A stretch of 64,000 bases of DNA from the NCBI GenBank assembly GCA_027625915.1, contig JANTQA010000033.1:496001-560000 (forward strand). Direction: 5' to 3'. The notes beneath the pieces were generated by a model. The model worked only from the letters and a program-made list of their open reading frames with translations. It was not told where the DNA came from and ran no database searches. The position numbers were made by a program, and so were the translations under genes. Each line of letters starts with the position of its first letter. Position 1 is the first letter of the stretch. The DNA is from Anaeramoeba flamelloides. Lineage: Eukaryota > Metamonada > Anaeramoebidae. Shown here one piece after another: positions 43,695 to 57,700 of this stretch.

Positions 43695-45420
43695 AAAATA
43701 TTGAAAAAAAAAAGATCTTCGAAAAGACAAATAATTAATATAGATAATTGAGACTATGTAATGTTTTTTAAAATGAATTTAATTATTAATAAAAAATCTT
43801 GTTATTTAACTTTTTTTTAGTAAAAGTCCAGTAATAAAAAATCGGTAATACTCATTTTAAAAATTATCACTCAATTTTTTTTTAGTTTTTGGTTTTATTT
43901 TTTTTTTAATTGTTAAAATTTTAATATATAAGGTTTATATATATTTAGAATTATTAAAAAGTGAATTACAAATCAGATGTAATTATTTCCTTTTCTTGAA
44001 TATTAAAGGATATTTTTTTTTTTTCAATTTATTATTTCAGGTGAGTTACAATTTCTGAAATGGTGTTTAACTTTGTTTTTGTTTGTTTTTGTTTTTTTAC
44101 CAATTTTTTTTAAACTTGATTCCCAGTACTTTTTAGTGTTTTGTTTTTTTTTTTGTTCAATGTACATTTTTTGTTTTTGTTTTATCTACGAATTAAAAAG
44201 TTTTCCCTTGCTTGATTTCAATTTTTTTTTTATTTCTTATTATCTAAATTATTATTCAAGTTTAGTAATTTAGGGTTATATTATGATAATTGATCTCACC
44301 CCCCCCCCCGCCAATAAAAATAGAGAGTATTAAAATTTACATTGAAACAAATGATTTTAAAAATGTAATTTTTTATTTTAGTTATAATGTAAAAAAAATG
44401 AAAAAGGAAAAAAGGCAAATGTGTTTATTCATTGTAATGATTTATAGAACATGAACTGAAAATTAATTTCAAATAAAAGAAGAAAGAAATATAATTTATA
44501 AATTAATTTATATTTTGGTTACCAAGGAAACTTTTAAGAATTTATTTTTTTTTTATTTTTTGTTTTTTTAATTTTTTGAAAGAATAAATTTAATTTTCAA
44601 ATATTTATTTTAAATTTTTACTGAAAACTTTCTCTCAACTCAATATTTATTCTTAAAGTTATATTTTTTTTTATAAATATTAAGAATTAATTTGAATTAA
44701 ATGTATTTACAGATATATATCAAAAAAATCAAAAATAAATTGAAAATTCCTAATGAAAAGATTTTCGTCAAAAAATAACAGGTTAAATTTTAGCATTTTT
44801 TTTTTATAAGAACTTATTTTCAAAAATTTTCATTCAATTGAAATAATAAATTGAGAGAAAAATCTACATATTTTAATATTCAAGAACAATTAATTTTTAT
44901 ATCTGATTAATCATTCACCTTTTAATTATTCTTACCTTATAACAACCCGATATTGGAGATATTAAAACAAATCAGATTTAAAACGAAAAAAAAGTGAATC
45001 ACAATTTTAAATAAGAATATTGTAGATTTTTTATTATTGAACTTTAACTGAAAAAAAGTAAACAACAATTTTTTTTTATTGGTAATTAAATGAATTTTTA
45101 AAGAAATTACACTGTCCCAATTTTCTTATTAATTATTTGTCCTTCTTGAGATCTTTTTTTTTTCGACATGATATTTTTCAAAAAAAAAAAACAGAAATTT
45201 AAAAAAAAAGAAATTGAAAAAGAAAAAGAAAAACAAAAGAAAAGCAAAAAAAATGAAAAAGCAAAACAAAAAATCTTGCAAAATTAGAAAAAATGATTAT
45301 GATCCAAAAATCTGAAAATATTTTTTAGAGAAGAATATGGGATAAATCCCCAAAACAACTTTCATTAAAATTATAAAGTCAGTCAAAATTTTTGAAAAAT
45401 AATTTTGTGCATTTTATATT
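43440..45420. mobile_element. Long inverted-repeat element, family unassigned
   Basis: 43440-44065 and 44880-45420 are reverse complements over about 550-600 bases. Landmarks of the left arm are ATTTTTCAAAAATTTTGACT (43454), AAAATTATCACTCAATTTTT and GAATTACAAATCAGATGTAA; in the right arm, read in reverse, they are ATTTTTCAAAAATTTTGACT, AAAATTGTGATTCAC and AAATCTGATT. The loop of about 800 bases has no convincing gene, and includes a C10 tract near 44299. The arms contain long poly-T runs, so open frames there are phenylalanine-rich artefacts. Without a coding region I cannot say which transposon class made it. Confidence 0.7.
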
Positions 45421-45639
45421 CCTTTTTTTTAACAATCTTTTTTTAATAAGAATTTATATTTTTAAGAAATGACTGGAATAATATTCGAAATAGAAATGTA
45501 TTATATAAAAATTATATGAAATATTGAATTATTTTTTATAAAATTAAAGAATCAAAAATAAAATAATTTGATACATAGTACTCTTGATAAATATATTAAA
45601 AATAAAAAAATTTAAAATAGGGCTAAAATATTATTATAA

Positions 45640-46690
45640 AAAAGTTACATACTCAGTTTATCAATGTAACACTCTTTCTCCATTATTCTTTGATATTATT
45701 AGTCATATTTTAATTGAAAAAATAAACATGTGATTAAGTATGTCCTAATGTTAGAAGATGATTATTTTTAATAAGGGAAGTACCAATTCCAGAAATTGAT
45801 AAAAAGTATACAAGTTCATATAGATTAAACAAGAATTTTGAAAAAATCCAAATATATGAGAAAACATAAAAATCTAACATTCCGTACATAATTAAATATT
45901 TAGGAATTTGTTTAGATAAAGAAAAAAAAATCATAAAAAAACTTTAAAAAAGTAAAAGATACCTTTTTAAAAATTAACTTATTTTTTCCGAAAAAAAAAA
46001 ACTAGAAAATCGGGCAAAATTACAAATATTCAATTCGATACACATTGGTATATTATTGTATGGATTGGTTGTTTTTTATTTAACACAAAAAGATTTTGAC
46101 TCAATTTATGTTTGTATAAATAAAAAAGTTATAAATTTTTAAAAATATAATAAACGTTCCCCAAGAAAAATTTATAAAAATACAACAAAACTGGACCAAG
46201 TCAGAATCTTAATTTATAAAAGAAGATACAAACCCAAAAGAAAATAGAAACGCTTGGGATTTGAACTAATTTTAGAAAAATTAAAACTTTAAAAAAGATA
46301 ATGAAAAAAATAGTTGTGAAATAGAAAACTTAACCTTATTAAAGGTAAATATAAATAATTTGAGAGAAAATTTAATAAAAAATAGTCTTGGTTAAAAAAA
46401 TCAATAATATTTTACAACTTTGGATATTTACTAATAATATCAAAAAAAGGTTCTTATCGTCAAGTGCCAAGTAACCACAGTGTTTTGATTTAATTTACAA
46501 CACAAACAGAGTTATTGATTTTACTCAATTCTTTTGAATTCAAGAAAATACAGTGAAAGTATCCTAGGTTTTTTTACTTTAAGAAATAAACAAAAATTTA
46601 TTAAATTTTCAGTATATTTCTTAAATTAAAAAAAATCTAACGGATGTAAGAGGAAATTAATTTCTCCCCTTCAAAATAAAAACAAAATCA
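45640..46690 (+). mobile_element. LINE fragment with reverse-transcriptase motifs and palindromic 3' end
   Basis: Plus-strand traces follow non-LTR reverse-transcriptase order. VYQCNTLSPLFFDIISHIL (45655) matches the G-L-R-Q-G-D-P-L-S-P-L-L-F-N-I block. MLEDDYF (about 45749) is at the place of the catalytic DD. YIIKYLGICLDKE (about 45887) matches the KYLG-LD block, and NRAKLQIFNSIHIGILLYGL (46011) the thumb region. YKRRYKP and a C-terminal tail follow. Several shifts and stops separate the blocks. From 46455 a TCGTCAAGTGCC box leads into one unit-A half and a unit-B palindrome. The element ends with GAGGAAATTAATTTCTCC and CTTCAAAATAAAAA, a small stem-loop and tail shared with the other copies. 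Confidence 0.75.
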
Positions 46691-48165
46691 AATAAAATAA
46701 TTTAAAAAATAATTTCAATTTTGTTTTTATAATCGAACAAGTATATTATATTCATAAATATTTATACCCCATATCTTTAATTCTTTGGAAATTCTATTTT
46801 CAAGGGAAACTTTTTTTTATTAAGGGAGTAGTCATCGATGAAAATAAAATGAAATCTATTCAAGATCTTGAATTTTTTTTTTTTGTAATTTGTGTTTCGA
46901 CTTATGAAATGAATGAATCTACTCATTTAATCAATTTATTTATTTGAGTCTCTTTTTTGAAATTCAAAATTTGCATGTTTCCAATCTAAAACGAAAAAAA
47001 ATAACCTATTATTTTGTACAAGACTTAAGTTAACACTTGATAATGTGAAAACATATTTTTCCGTTTTAAGTTGGAAAGAATTGATTTCTAAAGCAAATTT
47101 TTTATTTGGTTTTCTTTTTCTTTGATTAATATTTAAATTCAAATCTTAGACAATAAAACTAATTGCGTTATAGGTGATTCAATAAATGAATATTTCGTAG
47201 AAGATTAACTACAGTTTATCAATTAAATTGAGATCTATTATGCAAAAAATAATTTTTCTTTAATGTTTTTAAGAAGATCTTTTCCGATTTTCAAAAAATG
47301 AAAAAAAATTGCAAAAAAATTCTTTTTTGAAATATTTTTGGTCTTATTCACAAGAATTCTTATAACAATTCAATTCATTTTTGGAAGAAAAAAATTGATT
47401 ATGTATTTTGAGGATAAAATTAACTAATTCCCAAATATCTTCAAGAAAATTTTATTTTGAAAAATCGAATTCCATCTTAAAAAAAAAGCAAAATTTCTTA
47501 GTAAATTTTTTTTACATGACTTTAAAACTTTGATTATTATAACTACCCTTCTTAAAAAAATACAATTATTTTTTAATCCGTTAAATATATCAATTTTTTT
47601 TGATTAACCAAAAGATTTATCCCAAAAAAGAAAAAAAATCTTACATTAATATTACTGGTAACAAAGACTTGTTATTGAATAATAATGATCAAAATGACAA
47701 TAAACGAGGTAAAAACATGTTATAATGTGAGAATTAAAATGAATTTTTAGTTTTCTTTTTCAGAAAAAATGGAAAAAAAAAATTGATCTCGTATAAAAAA
47801 TTATTCTGTTTTGGGTTTCTTAGTCGATCAGAATTTTTTGACACTTGACAGACACAAAATTTGTAAGTAGAGAATACCACCAATAACATAATATAAAATT
47901 TTGTCTTGTTGTTGTAGAATACTGATCCCTTAATTGATTAATTTTAAAGAGTAAGTTATATTGTAGAAAAGAAATTTTTTTTTATTTCTATTTAAAAATT
48001 CAAATTATTGTAGTTTCATTTTAGAATTTTTTTAAAAATATGATGGGGTTGAAAATAAAAAATAATTAAAATACAAACTTCAACTGAAACATAAAGTAGA
48101 TTTTGTTTTTTTTATTCTGAAAAAATTTCAATTATAATTATTTTATTAATCTATGATAGTTGTCA
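46690..48165. other. Gene-free A/T-rich stretch
   Basis: No exon or RNA gene was recognised. ACACTTGACAGACAC at 47840 is an isolated copy of the linker box of the palindrome family. Confidence 0.5.
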
Positions 48166-48166
48166 A

Positions 48167-48895
48167 ATATATATAAACTATTTTTCAGTCAAAGGGGCCC
48201 AGTTGTAATGGTATAATACACGTGTTTAAAGGGTTTGCATAGATATTAGAAGAAAAATTTTATTTTGGAAATTTTCAAAATTGAAATCATTTTTGCACAT
48301 TTCTACACATTTTTTGTTTTTTTTTTTTCGATTTTTTTTTAAAAACGTCATTCATTTGAAAAAAAATTTTTTATTGCAAGATCAATAGTCACTTGGTAAA
48401 AACGTGTTATTCTAAAGTCATTGAAACCATGTAAAGATTGTTGAGAAATCTATTGATTTCTATTGCAATTCAATTCGATCTTGGATCTTGATATTTGTTT
48501 AATAAATGTGAAAAATTTTCACTTCATTTTCATTTCATTTTTCAAATAGAGACCACAAATACCAATAAACTTTGTTTGGGGGTTTAATTTCTAAAAGAAA
48601 AGTATGTAAAATGAAGTGAAAAATGTTTCATATTTATTATTCAAATACCAGTAGAAGTTCAAAACGAACATCCTTGTTTTTCTCAATAGTGCCCCTTAGA
48701 ATTTGAGTTTTTCAATTTTTAAGAAAAGCTATTGATTAATTAGTTTTCTTTCAGACATGTATCAACATTTCTTTGATGTGTATTATTCTCTTTATTTCTT
48801 ATTTGTTCTTCAAAGGTCAATTATATAAAATAATTGATATTTGACAAAAACCTTGGGCCCCTTTGACTGAAACAGAGTTTATATATATATATATA
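48167..48895. mobile_element. Non-autonomous TIR element with near-identical ends
   Basis: TTTCAGTCAAAGGGGCCCA occurs at 48183-48201, and its exact inverse TGGGCCCCTTTGACTGAAA at 48854-48872. AAACT and (TA)n lie outside both. The element is about 700 bases and carries the AAATGTGAAAAATTTTCAC hairpin at 48505-48640. It has no coding capacity. The conserved ends suggest it is the youngest member of the family in this window. It lies just 3' of the huntingtin gene. Confidence 0.8.
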
Positions 48896-49064
48896 TATTT
48901 AATTATTTTTATCATTTTTTCAGTAATTCTTCTTTTTATTTTGTAATATTTCTTTTAAAAATTAAGAATTTCAGTAAAAAACCATTAAATATAAAAAAAG
49001 TTGTAAAAAAAAAAAAAAAAATAAAACAAAAAACTTTTTCTTTATTATATATATATATATATAT

Positions 49065-50228
49065 TTATTTTTCATCATTATCATTCTTGATAGTTTCATT
49101 ATTAATTGATAAATTATTCAATTGCTCAGTTAAATTATTTTTCTTTTTTTTTAATTCAATTTTCGATTTTTTTAAATCAATTTGCTCAGATTTAATCATG
49201 CTTTTCTTATTTTGCAAATTAATTTTCTTTTCATTTATAATTTTTTTTTTTGAAATAATTGTTTTTTTTTGTTCTTGAAGTAATCCTTCTCTATCCTTTT
49301 CAACTTGTAATTCTTGCTTTAACAATTGTATTTGTTTTTGAGTAATTTCATTATTATTTTTTTTTTTTTCTAATATTTCATTTTTTTTTCTATTAAATTC
49401 TTTTCTTTTTTCTTCTACCAACAGTTTTAATGATTTTAAGTTTTGCTTACCTTTGATAATTTCTAATCTCATATTTTTAATTCTTTGCTTTTGATTTTTT
49501 AAGTCGATTTTTTCTTGATCTAATTCTTTCTTTCTTTTTTTAATTTCTTTTTTCATTGTTTCTGTTTTCTTTTTTGTTTTGAGTTTTAATTTTAATAACT
49601 TTTCTGTTTTTATATGTATTTCGTTTGGATCTTCTGTTTTATTTTTCTGTTTTAATACCTTGGGCAGCATCGAAGTAAAAAGGGTGTTTTTTTTTAATGA
49701 ATTTTTACTTTCGTTGAAATCAGAATCAGAATCCTTATTCTCATTGATATCTATATCTAAATCTGAATCTAAATTTGAATTAATTGATGAGGATGATGAG
49801 GATGATGAGGATGATGATGGAGATGATGATGATGATGATGAAAAAGAGCGAGATTTTGAAATTTTGTTTTTTATATTTTTTTCAAAATTATTTATTTTCT
49901 TTTCATTAAACTTTAATAATTTCATTAAATTTAAAATTTCATTCTTTAATAATTGTTTAATTTCCTTTATTTTATTTATTAATTGATCATTTTGATAAGA
50001 ATTAATAATATTTAAAATAACTTTAAAAAGATTTAAAACATCATTTCTGATAATTAAAGGATTTTCAATGAATAATTTTAAATTATTATACAATAAATCA
50101 AATAATTGTTTTTCATTAATTTCCAAATCAATCATTTCTATTAATTGATTAAAATTCTTATTATTATTATCCTTTTTTTTATTAAAACAAATTAATAAAA
50201 TTATTATTTTCCAAATTTGAATTAATAA

Positions 50229-50261
<33 letters not shown>

Positions 50262-51758
50262 TTCATCAGAATTAATTAAATAATTATTAAAATTAAAATC
50301 AATGAATTTGAAAAACTTATGTCTTTTTAAATTAAAAGTTAATTTAAATAATAATAAGCTAAGGAAGGTGGGATTGTCATTTTTAATATTCAACAATTCT
50401 TTAATATTTAACATTATTGTATCCTTTAATTTGCAGGTATCCAAAATAATTTTTGATACAATATTTTGTAAAAATATATTTTTTAAAAAGCAATTTTCAC
50501 TTAATTTGCAAAAAATAAAAGACATTATCTCAATTTTCAAGTCATTCATTTTTTTTCCAATTAAAAGTTCTTCTGAATATAACAAAGTAATAATTAAATT
50601 AAATAAAATTAAGAAATATCTAGGATTTATTTGGCTATAGTTACTAACTATTTTATTCATTAACGATTCTTTATGGCTTTGATCTAAATAATTCAGTAAA
50701 ATTAAATTTTCAAATCTATTACAAATAATTGATAAAGTTTGGAAATTAATGTTCTCCCTAAAATTAAAAAAATGATCAATCAATAATTGGATTAAATCTA
50801 TTGATTTAATTTTTTCAGGGAAGATTGGAATTAGTGCATTACACAATAAAAATAATTGAATTTGCTTTTTGTTACTGCTTGTTTGGTTATCCATAACATT
50901 AATCAATTTTAATTGGTCCATTAAAAATTGTATCAACTCTTGATATATAATCTCAAGGTACTCTTTCCTCTCACCATTAGCTAAATAAAGAAAGCTATTT
51001 ATTAAAGTTAAAACCATTGATTCATTTATATTTTCCATTTGGATATTTTTTTTTAAAATTTGAATAAAACTAAATTGGGTTTTCTTTTCCTCTTTGATTA
51101 TAGCAATAGCTTTACTGATTCCAAGTATACAAATTTCCTGATTAATCAAATCATTAGTTTCAATAGCATAATTCAAAGAAATTTGAAATAATTCGAAAAA
51201 TTTTAGATATTGCTTCTTCGTGAATAAATCGCTAATAATTAAACAAGAATGCAAATATTCTCTAAACAAGATTGCAGACTGCTTTTTGATGGTGTGTAAA
51301 AACTCTGTGAAGAGCGTTAAAATTTCATTAACAAATTTTGATAGATCGATACCTGAATTCTTAAAACTACTGTGGTAACCTAGAGTATTAATTAATGTTG
51401 GCACATCAAAAGTTAAAGGTTGGTTTATCAATTCATTGCAACTTTTTGAAAACTTTAATTTAATTAATTGCTGTAATCTCAAAGAAAATTCGTACTCTTT
51501 TATTTCAATATTTCTTTGATCATTTTGGTTAATATTTAAATTACCATATTCATTGTTGCTTTCATTGTTTTTCGTATCATTTAATGACCTTAAAATATTT
51601 GTGTAATTATTTTTTAATAAAAAATCATACAATTCAGGATCAGATAGCCTATGAGGATGAAATGATTTTAAAATTTCCTTTTCAATTAAAAATCTAATTG
51701 GGAGATAACTTTTGAAATTATTATTATTATTATCATTACCATTATCATCCTCATCCTC

Positions 51759-51790
<32 letters not shown>

Positions 51791-54700
51791 TATCAGTTGA
51801 TAATTCTAAATTTGAATGGAAATATACCCAATTTGAATCAGGATTGCCAAATTCTCTTTTCAAACTTAACATTAACAAAGAGGTTAAGGCCTTTAACAAA
51901 GTTGGTTTAATTTTGGGAAAGGTCCCTATATATTTTAAGATTCCATTATCATCCTCTTGAAAAAAATTCCAAAGTAAATCCCAATGAGATTGGAAATCTT
52001 TAACTATTGAAACTAATCCTAGTCTGTTAATTATTTTCACAGTTGTCTCTAAAACTCTTAATGGCTCATAAAAGTTTGCCAAATTAAATTCATTTTTTTT
52101 AAAAAAGTCTTCCAAATATTCATGATTAAAAACCATTTCTAAATTTGTTCTTAAAGAATGTTTAATTATTAAAATCAACAAATTATTTTCTTCTTCAGTA
52201 AAATATTTTGAATTGCATTTTTGTTTGTAATTATCAGGTTTTATTATTAAATCAAAATAATAATAAAATACTACCTTTTTTTTTTTTTTTTGGGAATGTT
52301 TCTTTGTCTTGTCATCATTACTATTCTTTAGTTCATCATCGTCGTCGTCATCATCATCATCAAGTTCGTCTTCGTCTTCATCATCATAATTATCGTCATC
52401 ATTATCATCATCTCTTTGGTACTCTTTTTTAAAAAGATTAAAATTAATTATTTTTTTGATCATTGGATAAATATGTATTGCTAATTTTTGATCAATAACT
52501 TTTCTAATATTTTTATTTTCTTTGGATTTTCTGGAATTAATAAAAATAATATTAATTAATTGAAAAAAATTTTGAATAAAATTGGAAATCTGTTTAGATT
52601 TTTGATAATTATTTTTTACTATGAAAGAAACAATTTTTATAAATTTACAAATTATTTTAAATATTTTTGAATTATCCATAACCCATAATTTTTCAAAATT
52701 TTTTTGTTGTAAATTATTAAACAAATTAAGAAAATTAGAAATATTTTGATTAATTGTTCTAAATTCATTCCAATTATATTTTTTTTTTTTCAAATTATCA
52801 TTTAATTTTATAAATGGTATATATTTTTTATTAATAATTCTTTGAATTAAATCTAAATTATTTTCATTTTTACAAATAATTTCCCTTTCCTTTTCCTTTT
52901 CCTTATCCTTATCCTTTTCCTTTTCCTTATCCTTCCCTTTTTCTTTTTCCTTTTCTTTTTCCTTTTCCTTTTCCTTTTCATTTTCCTTTTCCTTTTCCTT
53001 TTCAATTTCAATTTCAATTTCCAATTCTTTTCCTTTTCCTTCGTCCTTCTGGATCTGTTTTGTATTCTTCATATCTAATGCATTGTTATTTTTTAATTTT
53101 AATGGGTTTTTGTCTTTTGATTTTTCTAATTTTATGGCAATTGATTTAAATTTAATAGTAGTAATTATTTTATTTTTTAATTCACTTTTTTTGGAATTTA
53201 AATTATTAGGAATTAATTGGAAAATGTTAATTAAAGTTAAGCATTGTGAATAATTTAATTTATCTGACAACAAACCATTTAAATAATTAATAATTAAATC
53301 AGATATTTCAGAGTTTTGATTAATAATTTTTAGAAACATTTTTTTAGTTAAATTGTCTTTATTTCGAAAAGTATGAAAAAACAATTTCAAAAATTTCTCA
53401 TTTTTAAATAATTTTATTGGAAGAATTTCCATTTTACATAATTGGTTAAAAAGAAAAATAGGCATTTCGGTATAATAATTAAGATTAAAAATCTTTAACC
53501 AAAAATTATTTTTTGTATCATTAAATTGGAATTCCGATAATAAGTTTAAGATGAAATCAATAAAAGTAATTAAATCAATATTTATATTCTTGCTTTTAAT
53601 TTTATTTAATAAAATAATAACCCTTTCAGAAATTTTTATTAAAGATTTATTATAAATTTTTAAATCAATATTATTAATATTATTTTTATCGTTCTTATTC
53701 TTATTCTTATTCTTATTCTTATTATTATTATTATTATTATTATTATTCTGACTTTTTTCATTTACATTATTATCACTATTACTGTTTCTTGTTAAATCCA
53801 ATTTTAATAAATAATTGTGAAAAATTAAAAAAAAATTCTCAAATTCTTTTTTAATAAGCCAATTATTCGAATTTAATATTGATTGAAAAATATTTAATAA
53901 TATTTTTAAAAAATTTTTCAAAATTATTTTATTTTTTTCAAAATATTTTTTAATTATTGTCAATCTATTCAAACTAATAGAAAAAATATTAATTATAAAT
54001 AATAATTGATCCAAAGAATATATTTTATAATTTGATAATATTTGATGAAAATATAAAAATAATTCATCAACTTTAATATTTTTTTTTAAAAAATAAATAA
54101 TTTCTTTTTCAATCCCAATATTTAATATGATTTGCTTTTGGATATTTTGGAAAATAAAAATTTTAATTTTTTCTTTTATTTTCTTGTTTTTAGTTAGTTT
54201 GTAAATCAAATGAAGAATTTTAATTAAAGATAAATTTTTTGAATCATTTAAAAAGAATTTTTCAAGTACCAAATTTTTTATTTTTGAATTATTTCTTTTC
54301 AAATCAGTATGTACACTCTTTTCGGAAAATATTGAATAACATAAATCTTTATAATATAATAATAAATTGCTGTTATGAAACAAATAATTGTATTGTGAAT
54401 TTAATTCAAAAAATCTGATTAATAAATCAGTATTAACCTGCTGGACATTTAAATGAAATAATTCTTTAGACAATTTGTAAATGGGTGGCAAGATTAATTT
54501 TTCGTTTTGAAGAAATAGCCTTTTGTCAATATAATTCCTGAGAATAACTTTCAATAGCAAATAGCAATTATTCATATTACCCAAATATTTCATCAAGTTT
54601 GGTACTAATTGTAAGCCACTCGAGCATTTTTTTAAATCAATGGACCTACGGCTTTTAATTATTAGTGTAGTCAACAATGGATTGATTCTATTTTGGAAGA

Positions 54701-57700
54701 ATTGGATGGCACGTTGTGAATTTTTTATTAAGATTAATTGTTTAAAGATTTGGTTACACATCTCTCCAAAAATAATTATCGAATAATAATTCTCGTATTC
54801 AAGAATTTCCGATAATAAGGTTATTAAAGGAAACCAATAATAAATTATGTTTGGTCCCAAATATTGAACAATTAATTGCAATAATTTTAGATTATTTTTT
54901 AATAATTGGAAATATTTATTTTCTTCTTCATAATTTATTGTTAATCCAATTTTTTTTGATTTTTTCAATTCAAAAAATAATTCAGAATAAAAAGTTATAT
55001 TAGTATATAGGCATATTTCTGCTGGATTTGTTAAAATTTTTTCCTTTGGAATCAATTTTAATGGCAATTTTTGAATATAGTTTTCGTTACCATGTGATTC
55101 TTTTTCTGATTCTCTTCTCTTTCTCTTACCCACTTTTCTTTTACTTTTTTTCTTTTTTCTTTTCTTTTTATCTTTTGAATGCATTTCAACAAAATTAAAA
55201 GTCTTTAAAATTCTTAATGGATCATATTTTTTTGTAATATTTTTTTCTTGTTGTATAAAATATTTTTCCAATTTAATTGCCTGGGGAAAGTCCCTTCCAA
55301 TATTTAAATCATTACAAATTCTTAAAACTTTACAACAATGGTTTAACAGAATTTCAAATTGTTTTATAGGATATTTATTTTCATTTTCTTCAATACCATC
55401 GTTTTCTTTGTTTTCTTCTTCTCCCTTTTCTCCCTTTTCTTCCTTTTCTTCCTTTTCTTCCTTTTCTTCCTTTTCTTCCTTTTCTTCCTTTTCTTCCTTT
55501 TCTTCCTTTTCTTCCTTTTCTTCCTTTTCTTCCTTTTCTTCCTCATCGTTATTTTTTTCACCCTTTTGCAACCCCCCAATATTTAGTTCCATTTCATAAT
55601 TATTATTATTTCTTTCAAAAAAAGTATTTTCCATTATTTTAACATCTTCATAAAATAATAATAATAATTTAATTATTTGATTATGAAAATCAATTCCATT
55701 AATAACTCTATAACTTTCTAAAATTTCAATTATATAATCATGAAATTCATTTAGTATGATTTGCCTTTTTATTTTTGATTGCTTACAATTTTGCCATATT
55801 TCTATTAAAGCAAAAATTAATCCATGCAAACTCTTGTCATTTTGTGACAATTTTGTGATTTTTTTTACAAATTCTGCAATGATATATTGGAATCTGTACA
55901 TAGACGTATGACTAATGATTGCTAAGCACTCCCCACAGTTTTTTTTAATTCGATTATCTTGAGATTGGAATAAATAATTAAACAATTTTTCAAATATGGT
56001 TTTTTCAAATTTATTTTTATTTTTATTGGTAATCATGTATTCTGTAAATATTTTGATAATGTCATTAACTACAATCCACGTTAAAACCTTTTCGTTCAAT
56101 AATCCAAAGATTTTTAATAATATTAATTCATTCAATTCTTGGAATTTTGGAGATTTGGATAATGTACCAATAATATTTGAAAGTGATTTACAAACTTGCT
56201 TTCTCATTAATTTATTATTTATTTTTTCAAGAATTAGATCTAATAATGATTTTATTTCAATTTCGGGTTTCAATTTTGCAAGTGAAAACAGAATTAATTT
56301 GCCAATAAGGGATATTGAACTTTTTCTTAATTGCGGATCATAATGATCTAAATATTGCAAAATTGGGATTTTTTTGAAATCAAATTTTTGTTTTTCTTGA
56401 TATTCTTCCTCATCTTCCCCGTCTTCCTCATCTTCCTCATCTTCCTCATCTTCCTCATCTTTTTCCTCATTTTTGTTTTTGTTAATTGTTTTATTTAAAT
56501 TTTTTGTTTTATTTATCTTTATTATTTTGTTGTCATCCTCTCCCATATTTTTCTTTAAATATTTCTGAATGTAAATATTATAAAAAAATTTGGGATAAAT
56601 TTTAAAAATTTTTATTAAACAATTAAACGAATACGTTTTGACTGAAAAATTTTCTTCGTTCAAAAAAAAATTCATTAAATTATTAGCAATTGATCCTTGA
56701 ATTATCGATTTTATATTTTTTAAAATATTTATTTTTTTATTTTTATTTTGACTTTTAAATTCTAATTTTGCTTTCTTTTTGTTTAATTTTAACCATTTTA
56801 AAATTCTTTCAAAATTTTCCAAAGATATTGATTTCACACTATTGTTTTTATTTATTTCTAGAATTAATGTTAAAAATTTAAGAATATTTAAGATCATTTC
56901 TAGAAAATATGGTTCACTGGTAAATTCTTCTAAAAAATATATTAAACATTTTAAAATACCCATAATTCGGCCATTGTTTTGAAAACGTGACAAATCTTTA
57001 GTTACATTTTTATTAGTTTTTTTGGCACTTAGCAAATTTTCCTTTAATAAAAATGATAAACAAATCTCCATAGATTTTTTTTTTGTAATTTGTTTGATTT
57101 TTTGATACTGATTTGGAATTATTTCAAGTTTATTTTTGAAATTTAAGATTAAATGCTGTTTTTCATTTTCTTTACCATCGCTCTGGTTATTTTCCTTTTC
57201 TTTGTTACCAATTGGCTTGTCTACTTTTTTATTTTCTTTATTTTTAGGATTATCGTTAGTTTTGCTTTGAATATTTTCATCTTTTATTTCTTTTTCTTTT
57301 TCTTTTTTATTTTCATCATTTGAAAAATTTTCTTCTTCTTGTTCTTCTTGTTCTTCTTGTTGTTGTTGTTCTTCTTCTTCTTGATTCTTGTTTTCGTTTT
57401 TATTTTCAATTAAGGTTTCATTAAAACACCATTTAAATAATAAAATATAAATCTTTCCATAGGGCTGTTGTATTTCTGGTTGGTTTGTATTCAAATTTCT
57501 TAATATTATCGAAACGATTTCTTTAAATTGTTCTTGATCAAGGTAAGGGCCTAACATTTTAAAGACAATTGGGAACGAATCATTTAAAAATACAGAAAAA
57601 AGGAAACTATGTGGCCGTTTTAAAATGTCAATCAGGGCTTCAAAAATATTATGTGTTAAATTATATATTTGTTTTAATGGGGTGTACCTGATTACAAGTG

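Noticed and set aside
55425-55545. CRISPR-like regular repeat
   Set aside because: Nine-base in-frame EEK coding repeat without spacers, in a eukaryotic gene.
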